Shown here: piece by piece, positions 22,033 to 34,259 of the stretch
Numbering within the stretch: position 1 is the stretch's first letter
Layout of the letters: every line of letters starts with the position of its first letter
Assembly (NCBI GenBank): GCA_006503535.1
Contig: QYRS01000002.1
Location: 372,001-436,000, forward strand
Direction of reading: 5' to 3'
Length of the DNA: 64,000 nucleotides
Source of the DNA: Arthrinium phaeospermum
Taxonomy: Eukaryota; Ascomycota; Sordariomycetes; Amphisphaeriales; Apiosporaceae
The notes under the pieces: model-generated
The model's input: the letters and a program-made list of their open reading frames with translations, nothing else
The model's database searches: none
What the model was told of the DNA's origin: nothing
Made by a program: the position numbers and the translations under genes

Positions 22033-23796
22033 CTAGCACCGGTCAATCAAGATATTTGGTTCAACGAAACTCCACTCGGGTGAGTTGCGGTACGCGAATT
22101 GAGCTAGAGAATCCGAGCCCGGCTCGAAACGGGGCCACCCAGCGCGGCCCAGCCCATCGACAGGATCCGCAGCGAACCGAGCCCACAGATGTTGCATCAA
22201 CGCCGTTGTCTTCTCCTGTGACAGGGATGGCGGGATACCCGCCGCGGCCTCTGAGTTCCCGAACACCATATGCATGTCAACACCATGGTAGGCGCCGCTG
22301 GTCGGGTACAGCCGGGTGTTGTCCCAGTCGCCAAAGTAGCGGTACTGCCACACGGGGACGCCGGCGTCCCGGCGGCTCAGCGCCTGCGCGTAGTTGGGAC
22401 ACGTGAAGGATGTCAGCAGGAACTCGTCGCCCTGGGCTTTGGTGACGTTGATGCCGCGTCCGTAGGCGGGAATCACGTAATATCCTTGCTCGTTGTCGTT
22501 ATTGCCGAGGACATATGGCTGTTTTGCATGCTTGGGTTAGCTGACTGGCGTTCCCTCATCCTCATTCTGCTTGCCTTGGCTTGGGCTTAGAGCTAACTTA
22601 CAAGTTTAGCGAAGTTACCATCTCGTGAGCGCTTGTCGTAGTCGGAGAAGACCAGCTTTTCATCAGCCTGTGGGTAAAATGGTGGGGTAGACCGCACTGG
22701 GTTATCACTGGCTGCAGATGGTACCTGCGATGCAGCCTTCAGTATTTCCGTCCAGTTCTTGGTTCTCATACACGCCAGAGTCTTGTCATCGGCGCCGCAT
22801 CCGAGGGTTTGTGAAACATTGTGCCAATTGCTGACTTGACGGCTAGGTTCATTCAGGGGAAAGCTGAGGGCGTTGCCGGAATGGGATATCAGCCCGCTGA
22901 CGATCGGCTCTTCCTGATACGCATAAGTCCAGTAGTCTACAGCCACACCACCGGCCGATTGTCCGAAGAGCACCATACGGGAGGAGTCACCCCCAAAGCT
23001 TGCGATGTTGTCCCGGATCCACTCCACGGCGAGCCGCTGGTCCCGAAGACCAAGGTTCCCTGTTGCATCTGGCGCTCCGGGGAAGCCGAAGATGTTGACC
23101 CGGTAGTTCAGCGTGACCACGACGACGTCCTCAGCGTCCGCGAGGGCCTGGCCGTCGTAGAATGGGGTGTGGGTATTGCCGTTCGCAAAACGGCCGCCGT
23201 AAAGGAAGATGAGAACTGGCTTTTGTTTGGCGACAGATCTGGGGACGACCGGCTTGGTCCATATGTTGAGCGTGAGACAGTCTTCACTCTGAGCATTGCC
23301 GACGCTGCCGACGAAGTAGTTAATGATGCGCTGGGCTTGGGGAGTGAAGCCGGGGAAGTCCACCGGCTTGGACGACGTCTGCGGACAGTCACTGGAAGAG
23401 GTCCGGTCAGTAGAAGAACAGCACACGTTTCGCAATATTAATGGATGTCATACAAGCCCTGTAGCTCAAGTATCAGCCAGTTTTCTAGGTGTTTTAGCTT
23501 CGGATTTTGATGCAGAGAGGAGGGACACTTGCCCAGTTCGATGCATTCAGGGTTGCACCGGAACTCCGCAACGGCACCGGCGGAGCAAAACGCAATTCTC
23601 CGATGGGAGGCGCGGCGTAGGGGACACCCAGGAACTCGACCACTGTGCTTCTGTTTGGGCCCGGATGCCCAAGAAGCAAACCGCTAGTAGTATTGGCCGT
23701 TATTGGTGAGGGGTAGTAAGATGTTGCCGCATCCTGGCCGCAGTCCCCAAGAGCAGAGAAAGCTGCAAATAAGAGAATTGTAATCGCATGTGCCAT
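22033..23796 (-). CDS. Secreted type-B carboxylesterase
   Basis: Alpha/beta-hydrolase of the carboxylesterase/cholinesterase family, hydrolysing carboxylic esters outside the cell. ATG 23796; signal peptide MAHAITILLFAAFSALGDCG. Family landmarks: FLGVPYAAPPIGELRF, SEDCLTLNIW, nucleophile elbow FGQSAGG, acidic member in NNDNEQGYY, and the His in GAYHGVDMHMVFG. The oxyanion-hole loop reads YGGRFANG instead of the commoner YGGGF. Three exons: the second intron is clear (GTAAGT after NFAKL, acceptor before PYVLGNN). The first junction, between about 23555 and 23390, is not settled: a strong acceptor lies before the DCPQTSSKP stretch, but no GT donor in matching phase follows NASNWA. Length about 550 residues, normal for the family. 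N-glycosylation sequons are frequent. Confidence 0.9.
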
Positions 23797-24102
23797 GGTA
23801 CAGACAAAATTCAGGTTACCTATATATGTGGTAGCGGAGAACCTCCAATCACCTCGTGAATTGTCTCAAATTCGATGATGCGTGGCAGAATAACCACGCA
23901 GCATACGTGGAAGATGCCACTTCCGGCTGCTGGCTAGAAGCAGTATCTACACCCGGCGCTACTAGAGCGTCGATTGGCCAACAAACTAGTCAGACCAAAC
24001 CCCTCTAACACAATTCCCATCCTCCTAAAAATATTATAATTAAAAATGAATACTGAGGTCAATCTCTTATTCGCGTACACATGTTTCGACGGCTTGTCAG
24101 AG

Positions 24103-24231
24103 GTAAGTAGGACCAGGTCGGCCTAGAGTGGATGAAGAGCCCACAGCAAATGCCCGACGACTAGTCCGCCGACACTATGTAGTTGAACTCCAACAATCAA
24201 GTTGCTTCGAAGCGCCCATTGATATCAAAGC
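24103..24231 (+). repeat. Degenerate dispersed repeat, copy B
   Basis: Partner of 17329-17463, same orientation. Shares GTAAGT at its left end, GAGCCCACAGCAAATG (here AGAGCCCACAGCAAATG), CGACTAG and CACTAT. A 22-bp core of the same repeat also occurs inverted near 45902-45924. Confidence 0.6.
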
Positions 24232-24613
24232 GTTGGTGCATGAGTTGGCCCGGATCCAAGAGCCTGACCGCGTCCGGGAACACCGTCTAGCAGCCGATCG
24301 TGGACAACTTGGTCTACGAAGAGATAATTATCATGTCCAACATGTCGGCGTTAAGACAGCGAATGGTATCACGAGTGGGCTTATTAAGTATCGGGAAGAA
24401 TAGTGATATCATGTGCCGGGAAGGATAAAGTACTATGCTTGGCAGGACTACCAAGACGCTCCCCCGCGACTTTCATTCTTCCATTCTAATGCCTGCATTG
24501 GCTTATAGTATTTTAATTTCCCGGGCTGTTACCTGCCATCCTGGGCCATCCTTACCCCACACTGCAACCAATATGCGTTGTCGGCAGTTGAGTACCGCGC
24601 CGAGATAGATGTG

Positions 24614-24624
24614 CATATTAAATA
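24614..24624 (+). promoter_or_regulatory. TATA-like box of the SnoaL-like gene
   Basis: CATATTAAATA, about 90 nt upstream of the ATG at 24711. Confidence 0.4.
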
Positions 24625-24710
24625 GCCGCCGTATCGCCCATTAAACGAGAGAGCCTTATCACCCTGCATCCTCTCCAGCTTCCATCTTGTCGCTTCACAT
24701 AACCGCCAAA

Positions 24711-25370
24711 ATGCGCTCCTTCGTTGCCGCCCTCTGCACCGCCGTCTTGGCTCCCATCCTCGGCCTTGCTGCCCCAGCTGGCCACGACGGTCTTGTCGCG
24801 AGAGGCGAGAACATGTGCAATCTGAAAGCACCCCCTGCTCTCTGCGAGCCCGACGCCGGCGTAACGGCAGAGGAGACGGCCGAGCGTGCCTACAAGTTCT
24901 ACAAGGCATTCGTGGTGGACGGTGACCCGGCCGCCATGTTCTCGTACATTGACAATTCTTACATCGTAAGCCAGTTTCCCATGGTTCTTGCTTTGCCTTT
25001 CGAGGTCTACAGGCGCGGGACACTAACCGTGACACACATCATAAGCAACACCACCCCGGCTACGGAAGCGGTCCTGCTGTAATCTGGCCCCTTTTTTGCA
25101 GCGGCAACCCGGCCGGGTCCGCGGCCAACAGCGCGTGGTGCTTCGATGCCAGCACCAACATGTCCTACGCACGATACTCCACGGTAGACCGATGGCGATG
25201 GGTGGGCGGCTGCGTCCACGAGCACGTAAGTTGTACCCCCAAGTTGTCCTAGGCTGCATTCGCTCGGTGTCTAATTGTGAATACCGTATCTGCAGTGGGA
25301 CATGAACGAGAAGCTCCCGTCTGCGGACAAGTGTTTCAAGTTGGATACGACGCTCGAGACCATGGCGTGA
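24711..25370 (+). CDS. Secreted SnoaL/NTF2-like protein
   Basis: Three exons: 24711-24965, 25046-25225, 25296-25370 (169 residues, phases agree). The N-terminus is a signal peptide (MRSFVAALCTAVLAPILGLA, then APAG). The mature part reads RAYKFYKAFVVDGDPAAMFSYID, then across the first intron QHHPGYGSGPAVIWPLFC, then STNMSYARYSTVDRWRWVGG and CVHEHWDMNEKLP. This YxxHNPG-like to DRWR..EHWD pattern is that of SnoaL-like (NTF2-fold) proteins, a fold used by polyketide cyclases and related isomerases. The first acceptor is at 25044-25045 (ATAAG), not the more obvious TTTTTTGCAG 50 bases later: only the former keeps the conserved HHPG..IWPLFC segment. Substrate unknown. Secretion is unusual for the fold but not unique. 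Confidence 0.82.
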
Positions 25371-27383
25371 GAAGATGGTTGTTGTCGTTAGTGGTATTGG
25401 TGGTGGGAAGAGAACTGTTGGAACTACAACTTTTCGCAAAGAAACGTCTGAATTGAGAGCAAATGAACTATCGCGAATCTTGCACGCCACATCATTATGT
25501 TGATAAGATTTCTCGTATCAGGATCCAATCCCATTGCGACTAACTCGTGGCCATTTTACTGGAGTTTACTGTGACTGGATCTCGGCCCTCCGCGGAACAG
25601 CTGTCCCTAGGATCTGTGGTGTGAATATTTATCCTGGAATCACAAGCAGCTTAATCCCGACCGCTTCAGATCGCCGTCTTGAAGCCAGGTCGTTGTAATT
25701 GAAGTTGGATATTCCCTTCGCACATTTCTAGCACCCTGAGACCCATCTCGCCCGTTCATCATTTGAGGTCAAGGGAATGAATGATTGGACTCATTGGCAT
25801 CGTTTCTTACACTCACTTACACGCAGCATGAAGCCAATCGGGCTGGGAACCGAATTGTCCTAGGTGGGTCAATGAGTATCGAGGTTGGTTAGTTGGGTGA
25901 CGACGTTGCATTAGTGATTCTCTGAGATCTAGATCCCTGCCTGTCAACTGAGCACAACAGACCCTGTACGCGCTCGCTGAGATGTAATCACTTTATTTTC
26001 GGCATCGTTCTGCTATTGCAGTGTCACGTATAAGATCATCTGCCAGCTCAGCGAGAGTCTTGGCCAGTAGAGTGAAATGCAAATGCCGGTTTGTTTGAAG
26101 CTTTTCAATTGCTCAAGGGAATGTCAAAAACCAGTCAAAAACGTCGCCAATCGCATTGGCTGGTCTCAGCTATAGTTATTGCATTTCCCTTTGAGATTGA
26201 GAAAGAAAGGAAGAAAAAGGAAACAGAGAGGTTCTGGAATTGGTTGTTCGTAACAGAGGCATTGCCTCCCGCTGTTTCTTTTGAGCACATGGCCAGGCTG
26301 TTGAAGATCACCTCTTTACCCCACTAAAAGCATTCACTCCAGAACGTTACATCCTGAACCCCGCGCCCAAGCTACCCCTCTGCAGCACACGAGCTCGAAA
26401 TTGTGTATCGAATAAACAATAATCCGCCCACACTTCGTCTTGAGGCATCATCTACCTGATAATATAAAGATAATAATGATTTGGTCACCACCCTCGCTGA
26501 CAGCAGCTCTCGTTCCAGAAGGCATGGCGCCAAAGTCACTGTAGAATTGCTGACCATCACCGCCCATCAGCAGCCAGTTCAAGCCCAAGACCCTGGTCTT
26601 GCATGATATCAGACCAGACCATAAGTTTAGTACCTATGCATGGTCACATCAATATGACATGTAATGGGTAGTTCGTGTACATGACTTGTGCTGTTCCCAA
26701 TTTTGATTGATGTTCAATCGGCAGTATCATAAGGCCAGCTACCCACCTGAGGCGAGTCTTTAATCAAATGACCAGTTTGCGAAGCGCCAGTCAGCCAGTG
26801 AGCTGGCGGTGAACAAATTAAGATTTGTTCGTTAGCACAGGATCAACCCCAAAGCAATAGCCCCGCTACAGCGTTCTCGGAGGAAGCGCTTTATTTGATA
26901 CACACAGGCTCAACAATCGAAGCACCTTTCATTCAGCACTGAAGGCAGAAGCTGTCACTTGGTGATCAATTGGATTTCTTTCAAGTGCGATTTTCTTTGG
27001 CTTGCTGCATGTAAAGAGAAAAAGAAGCATTTTCTAGGACGAATACTGGGGGTGAGACATTTGATGGACGGGGCTAGGCCACTTAGGCTAGTAACGTGTC
27101 GTATGCAATAAACAGAGCCGCCTCCCACCTGCCACCTGCTGCTGACTCTCTTGGATGGTCTGTGCAGGCCCGACACTTTTGGTTTCGCAGGAGGTACCTT
27201 CCCTCATTGTTCTGACGGCACTGGATGTTGGGTACATAGGCCGCCACCACCACCATGTACCTGACTGCTCCCGATAATCACCTGCAACGAGACCTCAGAC
27301 CGTGCGCCGACCTCACCTCCTTTCCCCAGCCATATCAGGGCCAAACCTGAAGAAGAGGTGGACGAGCACACCCCGCCTTCAGA
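25371..27383. other. 2-kb intergenic stretch, no supported gene
   Basis: AT-rich with many short frames; the longest (26091-26327) is Lys/Glu-rich and has no domain. Presumed nudF promoter at the right end. No repeat or RNA gene recognised. Confidence 0.6.
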
Positions 27384-28930
27384 ATGGCCCTCTCACTGTC
27401 CAACAAGCAAGCCGAAGAGCTGTACGTTCCTCCTCGTCACCGTTCCCAAGGTTGATGGGATATCTACCGTTCCCTGGTCACTAATCGCGCGAAATCGCCA
27501 CAGGCACAAGTCCATTATCGCATACCTGGCGGCAAACAACTTACCAAATGCCGCCGCCGCTGTCAGGGCCGACCTGAACCTGCCCGAAGATGTATTCGAT
27601 GCCGCCACGGCGAAGAAGTACGAAAACCTGCTGGAGAGAAAATGGACGAGCATTGTCCGTCTACAGAAGAAGGTACGTGGTTGCGACACCGCTCTCCCGC
27701 CCTCCTCGGTCCAGGATGGGTTGCTCGGGATCTTGACACCTAACCCGACGTGCGCAGGTCATGGACCTTGAGGCTCGAAATACGGCATTACAATCCGAGG
27801 TCGACAACGCCACACCCCTCTCACTATCGAAGCGCGCCGACCCAGCATCATGGCTGCCCAAAGCCCCGCCGCAACGGACGTTGGAATCGCACCAGGATAC
27901 CATCAACTGCGTCGCGTTTCACCCGATCTATTCGTCCATCGCTTCAGGTTCCGACGACTGTACAATAAAAATATGGGACTTCGAGCTAGGCGAATTGGAA
28001 AGGACAATAAAAGGACACACCAGAGCGGTTCTGGACGTTGACTTCGGAGGCCCGCGAGGGGCCACCCTTCTAGCATCCTGCAGTTCTGATCTGACCATCA
28101 AACTGTGGGATCCGGCGAATGAATACAAGAACATCCGAACCCTCCCAGGCCACGACCACAGTGTGAGCGCCATTCGGTTCATACCTTCGGGGGTTGCAGG
28201 AGCCCCGACATCGGGAAGTCAACTCGTCAGCGCCAGCCGAGACAAGACGCTCAAGATATGGGATGTTGCGACTGGATACTGTTTAAGGACCCTCCGCGGG
28301 CATGGTGAATGGGTTCGAAACGTTTCTCCTTCTATCGATGGGCGGTTCCTCATATCCACCGGCGATGACATGACGGCTCGACTCTGGGACATCTCCGCAA
28401 CGGAACCCGAGGCCAAGGTGGTCATGTTCGGCCACGAGCACTTTAATGAATGTTGCGCATTTGCCCCACCGTCATCATATCAATACCTTTCCCAGGTGGC
28501 AGGATTGAAGAGGCCTCCGCCGCCAACCAGCACGGCAGAGTTCATGGCTACCGGATCGCGAGACAAAACCATACGAATTTGGGACTCGCGCGGGGTGTGC
28601 CTGTTGACGCTTAGAGGCCATGATAACTGGGTTCGGGCGCTGGAGTTCCATCCCTCGGGCAGATACCTACTCTCGGCCTCCGATGACAAGACGGTGCGAT
28701 GCTGGGACTTTAGCCAGGATGGCAAATGCGTCAAGGTGGTCGAGGACGTACATGAACGATTCGTCACTTGCCTCCGATGGGCACCAGGAATCGTCAACAA
28801 TGAAGACAACAGTGGCGCCGCCGGCACCCCTCAGCGCAACGGTGTCAAACCAGGGGGGCCCGAAGTAAAGATTCGATGTATCATTGCCACAGGAGGAGTG
28901 GACAAGAAGCTCAGGATCTTTGCCAACTAA
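27384..28930 (+). CDS. nudF: Nuclear distribution protein PAC1/NUDF (LIS1)
   Basis: LIS1 orthologue, a dynein regulator needed for nuclear migration and hyphal growth, acting with NUDE at microtubule plus ends. Three exons: 27384-27421, 27504-27672, 27758-28930 (459 residues). The N-terminus is a LisH motif ([20 protein letters not shown]), followed by a coiled coil ([19 protein letters not shown]). Seven WD40 repeats follow; clear units include [97 protein letters not shown] and a last one ending [14 protein letters not shown]. Length and order match fungal PAC1. Core, single-copy housekeeping gene; intact here. Confidence 0.97.
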
Positions 28931-30816
28931 GCTTGCCTCACCACGATTTTGACGGCCGAGCGTACTTTGGAGGAGATCATGGCGAAGTCGGAGCACTTGC
29001 GATTCCATGACTGGGACAGGTTTATTATCGAAGCCACCTCATTGGTCGTTATTTTGGACGCAACTCGCTGTTAGTTGTGGTTCTAGAGGACAGATTCGGC
29101 AACTTCTGCCCGGGACCTTGGGATCGTTAGGCACGAATCGGAGACACGCACAACCAAATGACTACTATCTCTTCGGCAACCTACCTGCCCTTTATTGGTC
29201 CCACGACAGAACCATTTGGTATGACGCAGCACAGTTACCTTATGAAAGGCATGTTGGTCAACAAGTCCACCAGGTCACCTTGAGGAATCGCAAACTTGAG
29301 TGCCCAGTATCTCAAGCCTTAAGTCTCTCGAGGCTCCATTCACTCGAGTTTGGCCACTACGTTGCTGTACCTTTGAGTCGCAATGCAGTCATTTTGAAAA
29401 TAGATGCTAAAGAAGCGGGCGTCGCAAAGGAGAGAGAGATACCATATATACGACGCAAGACTGTGTACAGCACAAGTCCGGGGTAGGATTGGACAGGAAA
29501 TACGGGTGCACAGGGACGGCATACGCCGTCAAGCACAGTTGGCTCGTTGTGTCATTTGACTGACGCCTTATGAAGCTACAAGCTCGAGGTGGTATTTTTG
29601 GGTGGCTTGAGTTGCTGGGGAGTAGAAGGGGCATCAAAAGATAGAGAACAATGAGTCAATGACGTATCAAGAATTCCATGCAGATTTCGATTGCAAACAG
29701 TGGCAGATGGGGTTATCTATTTTCTTTTTCCTTCCCATGGTGAATCAGGGGCTCCAATGAGGGGGCAGGCAAGGTCGTAGGTACCTATCAATTACCCCGC
29801 GATAATCGGCTGGTACCTGAACTGCATGACCTGGGTCCAGTTCCCATCATGTCGCCTTTTTCGTCTCGGCATATTCCCCAGATGGGCTTGTTGAGAAGTC
29901 CATGGTTTGATGCCAATTGCCAGTTGCGTAATGTACATCACGATCCGACCCGCGCCTTGAATGACATCAGGTCGCACATTGTGTGTCTTTGTGCGATTGT
30001 CTGTGTATGGGACCAAGTGGTCGATCTGATCCTACGACCGAGTTCTTGGACCTACTACTAATACGGTCGGTACGTCTTTCATTCTTCGGGAACCTGGAGA
30101 GATGGGGCTTTCAAGGAAAAGGATGTCTGTCTGGACGGTAGCGCGGCGCTAAGACGATCCACTGACGCAGCTGAAGATGCTCCTTTTTCCCACAGCTATT
30201 CGCCTTACGTAGGTGCACATTACCATGTACTGCTGCTAGATTACGCCAGCCCAATCTGCAGCCGCCAAATGATGGACAAGCCGCCATCCTTAGCTTCCTT
30301 ACCACCCCAGCCTCTACCGCCGCGGCTGAGACAATAGTGACGACGACATGCGGGCTCTGCGTCCATCTAGCCCTTCCACCTAGCTGAACCGCCGCCGCAC
30401 CTGACCGTGGGCGGGAGGTTTCTAGCAGTACACCTTGCAGCTGCAGGAGCTCTCCTCCGCAATTGACCAATAATCGACACGTACCGGTGATGTCACCGAG
30501 CTCTTTTTTCCCTCTCCACCCCTTTTGTTTGCCATTTAGCGGGCAGCACGCAACAATGGACAGGCAGGGCAGCAGAACACGCGGGGGAGGGGATGGGATC
30601 GAGGAGGATCGATGATGTGATGATAGTCTCACTATGGAATGGGCATTGCTCCCCTGCCTATATGACTGCTGCCATGCCGCCGCTCCGTGCTGCTGGTTTT
30701 TCTCCCCTTCCTCCCAGTATCTCATCATCAGATATCCATCCGCCAATCCGACCCCCACTAAATAAGAAATATATACCCCATAAATCCCATCATCCAATAC
30801 TTTGCAGCAAGTAAAG
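28931..30816. other. Intergenic, no supported gene
   Basis: About 1.9 kb between nudF and the low-complexity gene. Small frames (29007-29486 plus, and others) show no domain. The long minus frame 30111-31241 mostly overlaps the following gene's 5' end and promoter and is judged a shadow. A TATA-like AATATATA precedes the next gene at about 30767-30775. Confidence 0.6.
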
Positions 30817-33800
30817 ATGGGTCTTGCCGACACTATACGAGAAACCTTTGGTGGCGCCCACCCCGAGCACTCGTCCGAGGCCTCTCGCGGGCTGGTCGAC
30901 CACCACACCCCGGCGCCTTCCCGGCCGACACACCCGTTGCCGAGGAGCAGCGAGAGCTGGGCTCCCAATCCAACACCACCACCGCCGGCAGCAACGTCTT
31001 GGCTGGTAAGGAGGGTGGTGTCCGCGGACACGAACACAAGGACTCGGGTGTCGGTCTGTCCGACGTGACGGGGAGTCACCCCAAGACGGTGGGACAGGAT
31101 GATGTTCTTCACAGCAGCACCGGCAGCAACAAGCTGTCTGATGTCACACACTCCCACCCCAAACGGTGGAGAAGGGCGCGCTGCACGGCTCTTCTGCTGC
31201 CAGCAACACACCGACGGCCTCTGGCTTGTCGGACGTGACACGCTCCCGTCCCGAGACCGTCGGAAGAGACACAGTTCACAACACTGCCGCCGGCAACACT
31301 GCGCCGGACAGCGATCTGTCAGACGTCACACACTCACGTCCCCAGACGGTCGAGAAGGGCGCGCTGCAGTCGCACCCCCAGAGCACCCTCAACAAGGATG
31401 CCAACACCGGTTCCCACCACTTCCGTCGCTCCAGCGTGAGCATGCCCACCGATTCCACCGGTACCGGCCCCTCGGAAACCCTGGCCAGCCATAATAAGAA
31501 CGATACATCCACTCTCGGCAGCCTGCTGGGCGGCAATTACTACGGTGGTGCTAAGACCGATAGGTCAACCTTCGAGAAGGAACATGCCAACGAGCCCGCA
31601 TCCCGCGGCCTGCTGCGCAGCGAGGATCACAACCGCGCCCACCAGGGCACCGAGGGCTCCACGCTAGGCAGCGGCGCCTCATCCGGCACCACGCTGGGTG
31701 CTCCTGGCACCGATTCTTCCGCTGCTCACAACACCGTCAGCAATGGCCGGGACAAGTCGAGCACCGACCACCCCGAGACCTACTGGGGCAACCTGCCCTC
31801 GGCGCAGGGCGTCTACAACACCGTCACCGGCAGCGGCAGCGGCGAGGACCACACCTCGGTGCACCGCCACGTCCCCGCCGCCGGCGACTCCGAGGTGGCC
31901 ATGCAATCAGCGGGCCATGGGCCTGAGGCTCGCGCACCGCGCGGCGCTGGTGTTTATAACACCGTTGTCGGCCACGGCAGCGCCGCAGATGATACCGTCC
32001 CCGGCGAGAAGAACAGTTCGGCTGAGCACCAAAGGACCCCCAGCGGTGGCTTGTACAACACCATCACCTCGGCGGCCCAGGGTCTCTACAACACGGTTTC
32101 GGGCCGCAGTGGCAGCGGGACAGAGCCCCAGTACGAGCACGACAAGCCTTTAACAACTACTACCTCTACTTCCACCGGAACCGGTAACACTGGCTTGACT
32201 GGTATCAACAACCGGGCCGCGCACGACAATCCGTCTGACACTACTTCCGCTACCTCCCCAGGTCTGGAAACACCACGAGTGACACGACTGGCAACCAGGG
32301 CATTGCGGCTGGTGCGTATAACGCCGCCGCCTCCGCTGCTCAAGGCATCTCCAACACCGTCACGGGCAACAACAACACCAGCGCCACTGGCAGCCAATAT
32401 GAGCAGAACAGACCTACCACTAGCGCTGGCCCCACTGGATCTAGAAACACCACCACTTCCAGCACTGAGCCCGGCATGGCGGCTGGAGCTTACAACGCCG
32501 TCGCCAACACGGCCCAAAGTGTTGCTGATACCGTAACGGGCCGCAACACCGCTGCCAACCAGTATGAGCAAGGCGGGCCTTACGACGACTCTACCACCTC
32601 CAGGTCTGTCCACCCCAGCGGCGGCAGCACCGACAACACCACCGGCACCCACCGCGCATTTCCCCTGGACAACTCGTCTACCTTCACCACCACCAACCGG
32701 TCCGTCGGTTCCGACCGCAACCCGCGGCGTCAACTACGGGTACCAGCAGCCACGACCACTCCCACACCGGCCGCAACCTGGCTGGAGCCGGTGCCGGCGC
32801 GGCCGCCGGCGCTGGAGTCTACGACTTCTTGCACCGCAAGGAGGGCGACGCCCCCGACCCGAAGAACGAGTTCGTCAGCAATGTGAACCCGTACAATGCC
32901 CCCACGCATGAGCACGAGGGCTGGCAGCCCAGCGACTCCGCCGGCCTCTTCTCCGACTCGGAGTTGAGGAGACTCAGCTTGAGGCAGAAGGAGATGGGCG
33001 ACGAGGAGTTGTCGCCGCGGTCGCCTGCTGCCAACCTCTACACCGCCGGCCCTGGTCAGACTTCATCGGGAACGGGTGCCGCGTACGACACGCCGCAGAG
33101 CTTGGCCGCCGCGAGTTCCACCGGCCAGCGTACTCGTGGCGATGACTACACTGGTTCCAGCCAGACCCACGGGCTCGGCAGCGGTCACCCTGCCGCCCAC
33201 AAGTCCGAGATCCCCATCCCCAGCCGGGCCCACGAGAACCTGACTCCGACGTCGCTTGATAGTCAGAGGGCTGACCCCCCTCGCTCCTCTGACCGTTCGG
33301 GCCATTCCGACGTTGCCAAGGGACTTGCTGGTGCCGGTCTTGGTGCCGGGGCTGGCTACGGTGCTTCTCGGTTGGCGCGCGACCACCACGACGACCAGAA
33401 GCATGGCGCTGGCGCTACATCAGGAATCCCCGCGCCGACTACCACTTCCAGACACCACGAGCCGGTCGAGCAGTCTACCGTTAACCGGTCGGCAGAGCCC
33501 GTCAGCTCTAGCAGCCACCATCACCACCACAAGGACAACAAGGACACCACCCCCGCCACCACTGGCAGCATGTTGCCTTTGCCCTCAAAGCACAATGACC
33601 GCCATGCCTCGGACCCCGCTACTGCTTCGGGTGTCAGTGGCCAGGATGACGATAAGAACTCACACAAGGTCCGCAACGTCGCGGCCTTCGGTGCCGCTGC
33701 CGGCGCCGGCGCGGCTGGGTACGACATGCTGTCCCACGGCGATTCTTCCCCGACGGGGGTCCGCCAGCCCGGCCAGACCGCGGCGAAGACGTCTTCCAGC

Positions 33801-34259
33801 ACTGGTGTGTCGTCACCTCCCACCATGTCGTCGGTCGCCACGGACAGGCGCACTTCTCACACGCCCGCCGCGTCTTCTTCCCTCAACGCCGCCACATCCC
33901 CCACCGCCACCACCACCTCGACGCTTGACGACCCCCAACGCTCTCGCGCCGCCGCCACCGGCATGACCAGCCTCAACCCCACGGCCGGCGTCGCCGGGTT
34001 CGGCGTGGGTGCCGGCGGTGCCGGTGCCGCGGTCGCCTCGGGCATGCACCAAGACGGTCGCCCCCACTCTGACCAGCACCAGCAGCGTGAGCAGGAGGCG
34101 CTCTCGCGCTCCGGGGACGATGGGCACGCGCCGCTGCACAGCTCGGCCGACAAGCACTTCAAGGAGCGCGGGACGGCGGTGCCGTCGGCAAATGCGGGGA
34201 AGCGGGATCCTTATAATCACTTGGCTTCGGGGACGCCTTCGGGGGTGTCTATGGATTGA
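30817..34259 (+). CDS. Low-complexity repeat protein, frame broken about 4 times
   Basis: Reads as one gene of about 1145 residues only if the frame is changed near 30909, 31160, 32265 and 32740; every change is in the same direction (equivalent to one missing base). Start MGLADTIRETFGG at 30817, end at 34259. Composition is Ser/Thr/Gly/Ala/His/Asn-rich. Two internal repeat types are visible: four copies of LSDVT-x-S-x-P-x-TV (31.0-31.4 kb) and five or six copies of a G(V/L/A)YN(T/A)(V/I) unit (31.8-32.6 kb). The C-terminal half has VYDFLHRKEGDAPDPKNEF, GWQPSDSAGLFSDSELRRLS, Gly/Ala stretches GAGLGAGAGYGASRLA and His runs. It is predicted disordered with amphipathic repeats, reminiscent of stress or LEA-like proteins, but no family was recognised. 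Coding is supported by repeat conservation across the breaks. Confidence 0.65.

Larger units (their letters stand above)
23797..24710. other. Intergenic, divergent promoter region with repeat
   Basis: Between the esterase (-) and the SnoaL-like gene (+). The frame at 24128-24403 overlaps the degenerate repeat and was not accepted as a gene. TATA-like sequences flank both genes. Confidence 0.6.

Noticed and set aside
24128..24403. 91-residue frame
   Set aside because: Its first third is the dispersed repeat; no homologue-like features.
25086..25095. TTTTTTGCAG as acceptor of the first SnoaL-gene intron
   Set aside because: It looks strong but puts the next exon out of frame and removes the conserved HHPG..IWPLFC segment; the acceptor at 25045 keeps both.
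30111..31241. 376-residue open frame on the minus strand
   Set aside because: Overlaps the promoter and 5' part of the low-complexity gene; no domain, composition typical of a shadow.
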